A stretch of 64,000 nucleotides of DNA from Polyangium mundeleinium (GTDB lineage Bacteria; Myxococcota_A; Polyangia; Polyangiales; Polyangiaceae). Made by a program: the position numbers and the translations under genes. Under the pieces are notes generated by a model. It searched no databases. It was not told the DNA's origin and saw only the letters and a program-made list of their open reading frames with translations. The stretch spans positions 5,052,501-5,116,500 of the forward strand of contig NZ_JAQNDO010000001.1 in NCBI RefSeq assembly GCF_028369105.1, given 5' to 3'. Shown one piece after another: positions 25,831 to 33,692 of this stretch (positions are counted from its first letter, which is position 1; each line of letters opens with the position of its first letter).

Positions 25831-26426
25831 CCCTTCCGGGAGGGGGCTCCCGACCCGCGGATCCGCGGAGCCCCGCCCGCTTCTTCCCCGTTCGTTTCTC
25901 CAAACCCACGATCGATCCACGCGCGTTTGTCCTCGCCGCGAGCGCATGCCTCGTCGCGTGCGCCGCGCGCGCGCCCGAGCCTGCGCCCGTCGTGGCGATC
26001 CCCGGCGGCGCGCCTGCCGTGGTCGCCGTCGGAGATCCAGATCCGAAAGGCACAGCGTCCTCGCCGCGGCTTCATCCGTGGGTGTGGGAGACGGACGAAC
26101 CTCGCGCCCGCGCCCGCGCCGCGCGGGAAGGGGTGCCGCTCGTCGTGCACCTCTCGGCCGCTTGGTCCGCGGCGTCGATCGCCATGGCGCGGGAGGTCTG
26201 GTCCGATCCACGCATCCAGCTCCAGCGCATGCCGATCGTGGCGCTGCGCATCGATCTCACGGAGGAGACGCCGGACGCCGAGTTATGGGCTGCGCGGTAC
26301 GGCGCGAGCTCCGTGCCGACGACGGTCGTGCTCGACGCCGAGGGGCGCGAGGTCGCGCGACTCTCGGGCCCCTGCACCGTCGAGGAGGTCCTCGCGGCGA
26401 TCCGGAAAGCCGCCGCCGATCCCTGA
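25827..26426 (+). CDS. Thioredoxin-fold lipoprotein lacking both active-site cysteines
   Basis: A 199-aa protein. The GTG at 25827 lies in a GTGA overlap with the previous stop. A long basic n-region precedes a hydrophobic core and lipobox CLVAC, so it should be lipid-anchored. The mature part is a thioredoxin fold close to the DsbD C-terminal/thioredoxin-like-7 type: VVHLSAAWSAASIAMAREVW aligns with the usual Y-x-x-WCxxC region, and the cis-Pro loop is SSVPTTVVLD. At the CxxC position it has S114-A-A-S117, so it cannot do thiol-disulfide exchange. A structural, chaperone-like or binding role is likely. It could relate to the following cytochrome genes, but this is inference. Confidence 0.8.
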   Translation: MTLPGGGSRPADPRSPARFFPVRFSKPTIDPRAFVLAASACLVACAARAPEPAPVVAIPGGAPAVVAVGDPDPKGTASSPRLHPWVWETDEPRARARAAREGVPLVVHLSAAWSAASIAMAREVWSDPRIQLQRMPIVALRIDLTEETPDAELWAARYGASSVPTTVVLDAEGREVARLSGPCTVEEVLAAIRKAAADP

Positions 26427-26460
26427 TAGGAGAGCTTGTCCCTCTTTCGCGGGCCCGGCT

Positions 26461-27018
26461 ATGATGGCGAACCTGCCCGGTAAGATGCACAAGCCCTCAT
26501 TCATCCTTCTTCTCGCCGCTGTTGCGGCGCTCCCGATGGCGATCGCTGGATGCGCCACCGAGGAGATCCCGCCCTACGGCGATCCAGCGAAGGTCGTGGG
26601 AGGCGCGGGGGCTTCCTCGTCCTCGGGCGGCGGCACGTGCATGAGTGATCCCATGTGCGCCGTGAGCTTCGCGACCGACGTGCTCCCGATCCTCGAAACG
26701 AAGGGCAAGTGCGCGGACGCCCAGTGTCACGGCATGGGCGCAGGCACGCTCACGCTGACCGCGGGCGACGCGGAGAAGCTCCGCACCGAGCTCCTCGGGA
26801 TCAGCGTGGTGGGGGGCCCGTACATCGCGTGTGAAACACCGGGAGACTCGAAGATGCTCTGCAACCTGCGTGTCGAGATGGGGGTCGTGAAGCCGCCGAA
26901 CTGCGGCGCGCTCATGCCGCAGGTCGATCCCGACGACACCGTCGATGATGCCCGGATCAATCAGATGGAGTTCACCACCATCGAGGAGTGGATCAAGTGC
27001 GGCGCGCCCGACAACTGA
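26461..27018 (+). CDS. Cytochrome c-like lipoprotein with a CX4CH motif
   Basis: A 185-aa protein with lipobox AIAGC after a hydrophobic signal. The mature part has a Gly/Ser linker, then VLPILETKGKCADAQCHG, where two Cys separated by four residues and followed by His (CX4CH) sit where a cytochrome c normally has CX2CH. The rest contains two further Cys pairs (ETPGDSKMLCNL and KCGAPDN). CX4CH can bind haem in some multihaem cytochromes; here it could also be a myxobacterial variant without haem. The ATG at 26461 is used; 26485 is an alternative. The next gene starts 22 nt before this stop. Confidence 0.75.
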   Translation: MMANLPGKMHKPSFILLLAAVAALPMAIAGCATEEIPPYGDPAKVVGGAGASSSSGGGTCMSDPMCAVSFATDVLPILETKGKCADAQCHGMGAGTLTLTAGDAEKLRTELLGISVVGGPYIACETPGDSKMLCNLRVEMGVVKPPNCGALMPQVDPDDTVDDARINQMEFTTIEEWIKCGAPDN

Positions 27019-29102
27019 TCCGCGCGTTCCTGCTGCCGGCGGCCGTCTTCGCGCTCGTCGGGCTCACGGACGCCGGGCCCTCGTACGCGGGGGACAAGGA
27101 CGCTGATGGGCTCGTCGCGGTCGCCGAGGCGATGAACGAGTTCGTCGAGGGCAAGTACGACAAGGCCCTGTCTCGGCTCGATACCGCGCTCAAGGCGTGC
27201 AAGGGCAAGGCCTGCGAGCCGAGCGTGCGCGCCGAGATCCAGATGGCGATCGGCGTCGTGCAGGGCGCGGGCAAGAAGAAGCTCGACGCGGCGAAGAAGG
27301 CGTTCGAGTCGGCCCTCAAGGAAGACGCGAACGTCAAGCTCGACAAGCAGTGGGCGACGAAGGACCTCGAGAAGACCTTCGCCGAGGCCCGGCAAGTCCT
27401 CGGGCCGGCGCGCCCGCCGCCCACGAAGCAGCAGATGGCGTCGGTCACCGCGGCGCAGGCGGCGCTCGCCCAGAAGGACTGGAGCGGGTGCATGCAGACG
27501 CTCATCGCCGAGATGGCGACGTCGAGCGAGTTCGCCGCGGGCAAACTGATGCTCGCGAAGTGTCAGGACGCCGGCGGCCTGCTGCTGGAAGCCGCCGCCG
27601 ACGCGCAGATCGCGGCGAAGTTCGCCGAGGAAGAGAACAACGCGGCCGTGGCGGGCGAGGCGAAGGAGCTCATCGAAAAGCTCCAGATCGACACGCCCAC
27701 GATCACGCTGCAGATCCCGAGCGCGTGGAGCGAGGTCGAGGTCAAGATCGACGGCGTCGTCGTCCCGGCCGACAAGGTCAAGCAGCCGATCCCGCACAAC
27801 CCGGGCAAGGCCACGATCGAGGCCAAGGGCAAACGCGGCAAGTTCCCCGCGCAGTACAAGTCGACCGAGGCCTTCGATCGCGGCGAGCAGATCACCGTGA
27901 ACGTCGATCAGGGCGGCGCGGGCGGCAACAACAGCGCCGTTTTCCAGTGTATGCAGGCCGCGCGCACGCCGGCCGACATGCAGCGCTGCATCGACACGGG
28001 CGGCAAGGGCCGCGGCTTCACGCTGAAGGCCGGCCTCGAGACGATGTTCTACACCGACACGCTGAGCACCACGGTCGTGTCGCCCGCCGCCTACATCTCC
28101 GGCGAGAACCCGACCGCGGGCTGGCAGATCGGCGGCAGCTTCATCGTCGACGTCGTCAGCACGGCGTCGCCCGACATCGTGGCCACGGCGTCGCGGCGGT
28201 GGAACGAGCGGCGTTTCGCGGGATCGCTCTCCGGTGACTTCAAGGTCGGCCCCGCGAAGATCGGCTTGAACGGCGCGGTCTCGGTCGAGCCGGATTACCT
28301 CGCGCGCGCCGTCGGCGTCGCGGTGAGCACGGACCTCAAGAGCAAGATGGTCACGCCGACCCTCGCGTACAACCTCGGCTTCGACGTGCTCAGCCGCGCG
28401 GGCACGCCCTTCGAGGTGTTTCGCGAGGACATCATGCGGCACACGATCGACGCGGGCGTCTCGCTCGTGATCGATCCGAGCATGATCGTCGTCGTGGGTG
28501 GCACGGCCGAGCTCGTCTTCGGCGACACCTCGAAGCCGTACCGCCACATCCCGATGTTCACGCAGGCGACGGCCGATCGCGTCCCGCTCGGCGCGACGCG
28601 CCAGGTCGTCAGCCAGAACCGCTTGCCGTTCGCGCCGCTCGAGCAGCTCCCCACGGAGCGCAGCCGCTTCGCGCTCGTCGGGCGCGCGGCCAAGCGCTTC
28701 GAGAAGACCACGATCCGCGGCGACGAGCGGGTCTACGTCGATACGTGGGGGCAGATGGCGAGCACCACGGACGCGCGCTTCTTCCTCGACGTCAACGACG
28801 ACCTGCGCCTCGGCAGCCACCTGCGCTTCAACATCCAGTCGTCGGTCGACTTCTGGAAACGCGCCTATGTCGCCACGCAGAGCGCGACGGGGTGGAACGT
28901 GCCCGAGTTCCGCACGAGTGATCGCGAGCTCGGGGCGCTCATGGGCTTCACGCTCGGCGCGAACGCGCGGTACGCGCTCGCCCGGGTGCTCTCGGCGCAG
29001 CTCCAGGTCGAGGGCCTCTACAACCAGTACTTCGACCACATCTACGTCTTCAACCGGTTCGGCTTGTTCACCGCCGTGACCCTGGAGCTGGAGGTCGATT
29101 GA
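26997..29102 (+). CDS. Outer-membrane barrel protein with TPR-like and PEGA-like N-terminus (DUF3570-like)
   Basis: A 701-aa protein with a Sec signal peptide. Residues about 30-215 are TPR-like helices with conserved Cys (CKGKACEPSVRAEIQMA). Residues 225-295 look like a PEGA beta-sandwich (VEVKIDGVVVPADKVKQPI). From about 330 to the end it is a beta-barrel (KAGLETMFYTDTLS ... FGLFTAVTLELEVD), with features of the DUF3570 outer-membrane family such as DYLARAVGVAVSTDL and TDARFFLDVNDDLRLGSHLR. The GTG at 26997 has GAGGAG upstream. It sits between cytochrome-like lipoproteins, as in porin-cytochrome conduits, and could be a sleeve or anchor for electron transfer across the outer membrane. That role is inference. 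Confidence 0.72.
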   Translation: MRRARQLIRAFLLPAAVFALVGLTDAGPSYAGDKDADGLVAVAEAMNEFVEGKYDKALSRLDTALKACKGKACEPSVRAEIQMAIGVVQGAGKKKLDAAKKAFESALKEDANVKLDKQWATKDLEKTFAEARQVLGPARPPPTKQQMASVTAAQAALAQKDWSGCMQTLIAEMATSSEFAAGKLMLAKCQDAGGLLLEAAADAQIAAKFAEEENNAAVAGEAKELIEKLQIDTPTITLQIPSAWSEVEVKIDGVVVPADKVKQPIPHNPGKATIEAKGKRGKFPAQYKSTEAFDRGEQITVNVDQGGAGGNNSAVFQCMQAARTPADMQRCIDTGGKGRGFTLKAGLETMFYTDTLSTTVVSPAAYISGENPTAGWQIGGSFIVDVVSTASPDIVATASRRWNERRFAGSLSGDFKVGPAKIGLNGAVSVEPDYLARAVGVAVSTDLKSKMVTPTLAYNLGFDVLSRAGTPFEVFREDIMRHTIDAGVSLVIDPSMIVVVGGTAELVFGDTSKPYRHIPMFTQATADRVPLGATRQVVSQNRLPFAPLEQLPTERSRFALVGRAAKRFEKTTIRGDERVYVDTWGQMASTTDARFFLDVNDDLRLGSHLRFNIQSSVDFWKRAYVATQSATGWNVPEFRTSDRELGALMGFTLGANARYALARVLSAQLQVEGLYNQYFDHIYVFNRFGLFTAVTLELEVD

Positions 29103-29665
29103 TGGTCCCCGTGTCGCACGGGCGAAGGTTCGCCGTGCTCTCGTTCGCCTTCGTCCTCGGCGTGGGCGCCTTTGGTTGCAACGGCAACGATCCCGTCCCG
29201 CAGGAGGTCCTCGACGATTTGCCCGCGGAGCAGGGGTCGCCGAGCGCGCTGCACCGGCCCGGTCAGCCGTGTTTGTCCTGCCACTCCACGTACGGCGCCG
29301 CCGCGCCCGCGTTCGCGATCGCCGGCACCGTATACAAGGAGAACGCGATGGGCGCGCTCGCGGCCGCGCCCAACGTGAAGGTCGAGATCTTCGACTCGGC
29401 GGGGCCCTCGCGCTTCGCGTGCACGAACGCGGCCGGCAACTTCTACATCGAGAAGGACAAATGGGCCGATCTCACCTTCCCGCTGAAGGTGAGGGCCGGA
29501 CAGCGCAGCATGAACTCGATCATCGGCCGCGAGGGCTCGTGCGCCTCGTGCCACAAGCTGCCCTCGGACGACAGGCCGGGGAACGGCGCCGGACATGACT
29601 CGGCCGGCGTGGTGCTCGTCGATGACGGAGACACGGATCCGATTTGTGGTGGAGGTGCGCCGTGA
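29102..29665 (+). CDS. Di-haem cytochrome c lipoprotein with a carboxypeptidase-regulatory-like domain
   Basis: A 187-aa lipoprotein (GAFGC lipobox). Two canonical haem-c motifs are present: CLSCH (C57, C60, H61) near the start and CASCH (C147 onward) near the end. Between them a beta-sandwich segment (FAIAGTVYKENAMGALAAA, then NVKVEIFDSAG and NAAGNFYIEKDKWADLT) resembles the carboxypeptidase-regulatory/CNA-B fold. The ATG at 29102 shares one base with the previous stop (TGATG), so it is translationally coupled to the barrel gene. It is probably a periplasmic- or surface-facing electron carrier attached by lipid. It is the best-supported cytochrome of the set. Confidence 0.85.
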   Translation: MVPVSHGRRFAVLSFAFVLGVGAFGCNGNDPVPQEVLDDLPAEQGSPSALHRPGQPCLSCHSTYGAAAPAFAIAGTVYKENAMGALAAAPNVKVEIFDSAGPSRFACTNAAGNFYIEKDKWADLTFPLKVRAGQRSMNSIIGREGSCASCHKLPSDDRPGNGAGHDSAGVVLVDDGDTDPICGGGAP

Positions 29666-30228
29666 GGCGGAACGTGCGTGAACGGCTCCGGAAGGCGCTC
29701 GGCCGGCGCTCGCTCGCGGCGCTCGGCGTCCTCGCGGCGGGGCTCTTCGGCCTCGGCTTCGGGGCTTCGAGCTGCGTGGGCGAGGCGGGGCTCGAAGCGT
29801 ACGGGTGTCCGAACCCGGCCGTCTTCACGGCGAGCGTCTCGCCGTACCTCGAACGCCGTTGCGGTACCCTCGACTGCCACGGCCAGATGACGCGCCCCAT
29901 GCGCATCTACGGCCAGCTCGGCCTGCGCCACCCGGCGGAGAACAACGTCTCCGGCGGCGTTTCGACGACGCAGCTCGAGCTCGAAGCGAACTACGCGGCC
30001 GTGTGCAACCTCGATCCCGCGGCGATGCAGCAGGTCGTCGACGATCTCGGATCCACGGCCGACAAGCTCCTGCTCGTCAACAAGGCGCGGGGGCTCGAAC
30101 GGCACAAGGGCGGCAAGATCGTGAACGAGCAGGATCCCGGGGATCTGTGCATCCTCGGTTGGCTCGGCTTCAAGGATGCCGCCTCCGTGGCGGCCTCTTG
30201 CACCGCGGCGATCGAGCCCCTCAAGTAG
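29662..30228 (+). CDS. Cytochrome c-like lipoprotein with a CX4CH motif
   Basis: A 188-aa protein; the GTG at 29662 overlaps the previous stop by 4 nt. The signal peptide ends in FGASSC, a plausible though weak lipobox. The motif YLERRCGTLDCHGQM is again CX4CH and has the same spacing as in the lipoprotein at 26461, so the two are related. Four other cysteines lie in CPNP, CNLD, CILG and CTAA. It is the last gene of the set of cytochrome-like proteins around the outer-membrane barrel. Confidence 0.75.
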   Translation: MRRNVRERLRKALGRRSLAALGVLAAGLFGLGFGASSCVGEAGLEAYGCPNPAVFTASVSPYLERRCGTLDCHGQMTRPMRIYGQLGLRHPAENNVSGGVSTTQLELEANYAAVCNLDPAAMQQVVDDLGSTADKLLLVNKARGLERHKGGKIVNEQDPGDLCILGWLGFKDAASVAASCTAAIEPLK

Positions 30229-30324
30229 GGGACCCTGCGAAGCGATCGCGGGAAGTACCCACCGAGACCCGAGACATGCCAGAATGGCCCCGCGGCTTTC
30301 CTCGACGCCGCCACGATCCGAAAC

Positions 30325-32334
30325 ATGCGACCTGACGAAATTCGCCCGGGCGGCCTCGTGGCCGGGAAGTACCGCATCCGGACCATTCTCGGCCGGGGGC
30401 ACGGGGTCCTCGTCGAGGCCTTCAACACCGAGTTCGATCAGCGGGTCGCGATCCGCCTCCTGCTCGCGGGCCAGACCGACGACAAAGAGCTCGAGCGCTT
30501 CCGGCGCGAGGCGCGCACGCTCGCCAAGCTCGAATCCGAGCACGTCGCGCGTATCATCGACGTCGGCACCCAGCAGGACGGCACGTTTTACCTCGTCCGT
30601 CAGTTCCTCGAAGGCACCGACCTCGCCACGCACGTCAAGACCCGCGGCCCCTTGCCCTTGCAGGAGGCCTGCTTGCTCGTCCTGCAGGCGGCGGAGGCCG
30701 TCGCCGAGACGCACGGGCACGGCATCATCTTCCGCGAGCTCCAGCCGCAGCACCTCTTCGTGACGACGCGCGTCGGCGGCGCGCCTTTCCTCAAGGTCAT
30801 CGACTTCGGCACCGCGAAGCTCATGCGCGACGTCGCCGCGCCGATGGCGGGCGAGATGACGGCCACCACGATGCTCGGCCTCTCGCCCTACTCGTCGCCC
30901 GAGATCGTGCGCAAGGCGAAGAGCATCGACGTGCGGGCCGACGTGTGGTCGCTCGGCGCGATCCTCTACTACCTGCTCACGGCGCGTCCGCCTTTCGAGG
31001 GCGAGATGGCGATGCTGATGCTGCAGATCACGAAGGAGGAGCCGCGCCCCGCGACGCAGGTCCGCCGCGATTTGCCGCCCGAGATCGACCAGATCTTCGG
31101 CTGGGCGATGGCCAAGGACGTCGACGGCCGCTTCGCCAACGTGCACGGCTTCGCGCATGCGCTCCGGCCGTACGTGACGGCCGAGGGGCAGGTGATCATC
31201 GATCGCATCGGCGCGATCACGCACGCGGCCAAGCAACGTAAGAAGACCGGCTCCGTGCCGCCGCCGCCCTTGCCCGCGCCCACGCCGCCGCCGCGCGGCT
31301 CCGCGGGCGGCCAGGCGGCGGACATCGAGGACGAGGAGTCCGTCACGCGGATCCAGAGCTCCGCGGCGGCGCTTGGCGAGATGGAGCGGACGATGTTCCT
31401 CGCCGGCGATTTCGTCCCGCAGCCGCCCGGGCCGCCCAAGGACGCGAAAGCAGGGACGCCGGGGACGGTCCCGTTCCCGGGGGCCGGTGGTGGTCCCGTG
31501 TTCGGGGGCGCGGCGAGCGGGATGGGGCCTTCGGTGCTCGGGCCTTCGGGGGCTCCCGAAGGGGGGCCGCTCTCGCCGCAAAGCGCGTGGGCCCCGGGGC
31601 GCCCGGATCCGGCGACGCCGTCGGGCGCCGTGATCTCGCCGCCCGGCACGGGCCCGGCCGGCGGGATCGTCGAGCCAAACCCATTCGCGCCGAAGAAGGA
31701 TCGACGAATCCTCTTCGGGGGGCTCGCGGCGGCGGCCGTGCTCGTGCCCGTGATCCTCGTGATCCTGCTCGTCGGGGGCGACAAGAAGGGCGGCGAGGGG
31801 ACGACGGCCGACAGCGCGGGGCCCGTGGCCGTCGCGCCGCCGCAGTCGACGACGGCCGAGCCGGCGGCCACGGCGCCGCCCCCGGCCACGACCGAGACCA
31901 CGCCTCCGCCGGCGGGGGATCCCGTCGCGGTGAACACGCCTCCGGCCGGGGAACCGAATACCGGCAAGCCGGCGGCCGGCGGCAATGCGGGGGGCGGCAG
32001 CGCGCCCGCGGGCACGGCGCCGAGCGGCGGCGCGACCACGAAAGCCACGGCGACGGCCACGAGCACGGCGAAGGCGCCTCCCACGGCAACGGCGACGCCG
32101 ACAGCTGCGCCTGCGGCGGGCGGCGGCAACGGCACGCTCGTCGCGGTCGCGGTCGGCGGGACGTGTGCATTTTCGGTGAACGGCGCCTCCAAGGGCACCA
32201 CGTCGACGCTCAAGCTCTCGCTCTCGCCGGGCACTTATTCGGTGAGCTGCAAGCCTGCGAGCGGCGCCACGAAATCGAGGAGCGTGGCCATCAAGAGCGG
32301 CGAGACCGCGATGGCGATGTTCAAGCTCCAGTAA
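30325..32334 (+). CDS. Receptor-type Ser/Thr pseudokinase with PEGA-like extracytoplasmic domain
   Basis: A 669-aa protein. Residues 16-275 are a Hanks-type kinase fold: GRGHGVLVEA (Gly loop), E62 in FRREARTL and IDFGTAK (D160). The catalytic residues are altered: the beta-3 lysine is Arg44 (VAIRLL), the HRD motif is FRE with Glu138 for the catalytic Asp, the following Lys is Gln140 and the Asn is His143 (FRELQPQHLF). It therefore probably binds nucleotide or partners without phosphotransfer. A Pro/Gly-rich linker, a membrane helix (about 462-485) and a Thr/Ala/Pro-rich stretch precede a C-terminal PEGA-like beta domain (FSVNGASKGTTSTLKL). It probably senses the envelope and signals inside. 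Confidence 0.85.
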   Translation: MRPDEIRPGGLVAGKYRIRTILGRGHGVLVEAFNTEFDQRVAIRLLLAGQTDDKELERFRREARTLAKLESEHVARIIDVGTQQDGTFYLVRQFLEGTDLATHVKTRGPLPLQEACLLVLQAAEAVAETHGHGIIFRELQPQHLFVTTRVGGAPFLKVIDFGTAKLMRDVAAPMAGEMTATTMLGLSPYSSPEIVRKAKSIDVRADVWSLGAILYYLLTARPPFEGEMAMLMLQITKEEPRPATQVRRDLPPEIDQIFGWAMAKDVDGRFANVHGFAHALRPYVTAEGQVIIDRIGAITHAAKQRKKTGSVPPPPLPAPTPPPRGSAGGQAADIEDEESVTRIQSSAAALGEMERTMFLAGDFVPQPPGPPKDAKAGTPGTVPFPGAGGGPVFGGAASGMGPSVLGPSGAPEGGPLSPQSAWAPGRPDPATPSGAVISPPGTGPAGGIVEPNPFAPKKDRRILFGGLAAAAVLVPVILVILLVGGDKKGGEGTTADSAGPVAVAPPQSTTAEPAATAPPPATTETTPPPAGDPVAVNTPPAGEPNTGKPAAGGNAGGGSAPAGTAPSGGATTKATATATSTAKAPPTATATPTAAPAAGGGNGTLVAVAVGGTCAFSVNGASKGTTSTLKLSLSPGTYSVSCKPASGATKSRSVAIKSGETAMAMFKLQ

Positions 32335-32562
32335 AGGCGGGAAGGTCCGCCGCGATTGACGCGCGGCCCGCCCATTTCACCAAACGCGCGAACACGAGCC
32401 CCGGCGCGTCGGCTGCCTCACGACGCATTGCGGTAGATCCATACTCGTGCCACGTGTCGCGCGTTGCGTGACGCGTGATCACGCGTCGGTTTGACTGCGA
32501 ATGAATTTACGCGATCCCCTTCGGCGAGGCCTATGGGACGGGCTTTTCGCGACATTTATGTG
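32335..32562. other. Non-coding region upstream of the di-haem operon
   Basis: Part of a 310-bp gap between the pseudokinase and the Cys-rich lipoprotein. The sequence is less GC-rich than the genes around it from 32450 onward. No RNA gene, hairpin terminator or reading frame was supported here; the promoter-like part lies just downstream. Confidence 0.4.
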
Positions 32563-32597
32563 TTGACCCACCGACGCGCCCTTGTTTAAATAACAAG
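32563..32597 (+). promoter_or_regulatory. Sigma70-like promoter with overlapping palindrome
   Basis: TTGACC (32563-32568), a 17-bp spacer and TTAAAT (32586-32591) form a good housekeeping-type promoter about 50 bp before the Cys-rich lipoprotein gene. The -10 element lies inside the inverted repeat CTTGTT-taaat-AACAAG (32581-32597), which could be a repressor operator. This is the most convincing promoter in the window. Confidence 0.55.
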
Positions 32598-32644
32598 CTG
32601 GTCCATCGCGTACGGCGTCGTGGGGAAAGCATCGGGAGTGGAGC

Positions 32645-33676
32645 ATGCGTAATAGCTTTATCAAATCGATTCTCGTTCCGTTGACTGCGCTTGGCTTGGC
32701 GGCGTTTTTTGCGCAGGCATGCAGCGGAGGAGACAACACGAACTCGGGCTCGGGCGGCCCCGCCGGCTGTATTCCCGGATCGACCGCCGCGTGCATCTGC
32801 GGCGGCGGGCGCGAGGGCGTGCAGGTCTGCAACGCGGCCGGCAATGGATACGAGGCCTGTGATTGCGGCGGCAGCGGCAGCGGCGGCAGCGGTGGCAGCG
32901 GCGGCGGCGGCCCCGTCACGTGCGTGGAAGGCGGCTCCACGGCGGTCGTCTGCGGCAATGGCACGCTCGATCCGGGCGAGGAGTGCGACGACGGCAACTG
33001 CGTCCCCGACGACGAGTGCTCGGACAAGTGCAAGAACCCGTACTGCGGCGACAAGATCGTCCAGGCGGGCGAGGACTGCGACGACGGCCAGAACGAGGTC
33101 GGCGACATGTGTCCCGACGACTGCCAGATCCCGAACGACGGCGGCCCGGACGCCCCGGTCGATCCCTGCGCCGGCAAGCTCATCTTCAGCGGCTTCACGG
33201 CGGCGCCGCAGGCCTCGCAGTGGAGCTACATGGGCAGCCTCGGCTACGAGGCCGGCACGAAGATGTGCCAGGCGATCGGCGCGGCGGGCGTGTGCGACTA
33301 CGAGCAGCTCGCCGAGATTTTCAACAACCAGGCCGCGCACCCGGTCGACGTCGCGAAGATCACCACGAGCGTCCCGGCCGGTGGCATGATCACGGCGTGG
33401 GTCAATCGCACCACGATGGCGACCATCGGCGGCACGAACTATGCGGTGGGCGCGGGCGGCCGCTGCAACAACTGGACGTACATGACGAACCACATCGACG
33501 ACGGCGAGTTCGTGACCATCACGAACACGGCCGGCGCGATCGCGGGTGCGTTCACGCTCGACGCGAACGCGTGCTTCACCGGCAATCCGGCCGATGGCTG
33601 CGCCGGTCCGGGCCTCGACTGCGGCAGCGTGCAGCGCTACATCCCGTGCTGCTTCCCCGTCTGCCAGAGCCCCTGA
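32645..33676 (+). CDS. Cys-rich lipoprotein with DUF4215-like repeats
   Basis: A 343-aa protein with signal peptide and probable lipobox FAQAC. The mature N-terminus is Cys/Gly-rich and has a GGSGGSGG-type linker. Then come two CGNGTLDPGEECDDGN-like repeats (CGNG/CGDK followed by GEECDDG/GEDCDDG), the myxobacterial DUF4215 Cys-rich repeat, often found in surface proteins. Residues about 180-343 form a separate C-terminal domain with paired Cys (MCQAIG, VCDYEQL, PCCFPVC). It heads the operon of two di-haem proteins; the spacing to the next gene is 16 nt. It is probably a cell-surface binding protein. Confidence 0.8.
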   Translation: MRNSFIKSILVPLTALGLAAFFAQACSGGDNTNSGSGGPAGCIPGSTAACICGGGREGVQVCNAAGNGYEACDCGGSGSGGSGGSGGGGPVTCVEGGSTAVVCGNGTLDPGEECDDGNCVPDDECSDKCKNPYCGDKIVQAGEDCDDGQNEVGDMCPDDCQIPNDGGPDAPVDPCAGKLIFSGFTAAPQASQWSYMGSLGYEAGTKMCQAIGAAGVCDYEQLAEIFNNQAAHPVDVAKITTSVPAGGMITAWVNRTTMATIGGTNYAVGAGGRCNNWTYMTNHIDDGEFVTITNTAGAIAGAFTLDANACFTGNPADGCAGPGLDCGSVQRYIPCCFPVCQSP

Positions 33677-33692
33677 CGCGAGGTTTTGGGTC

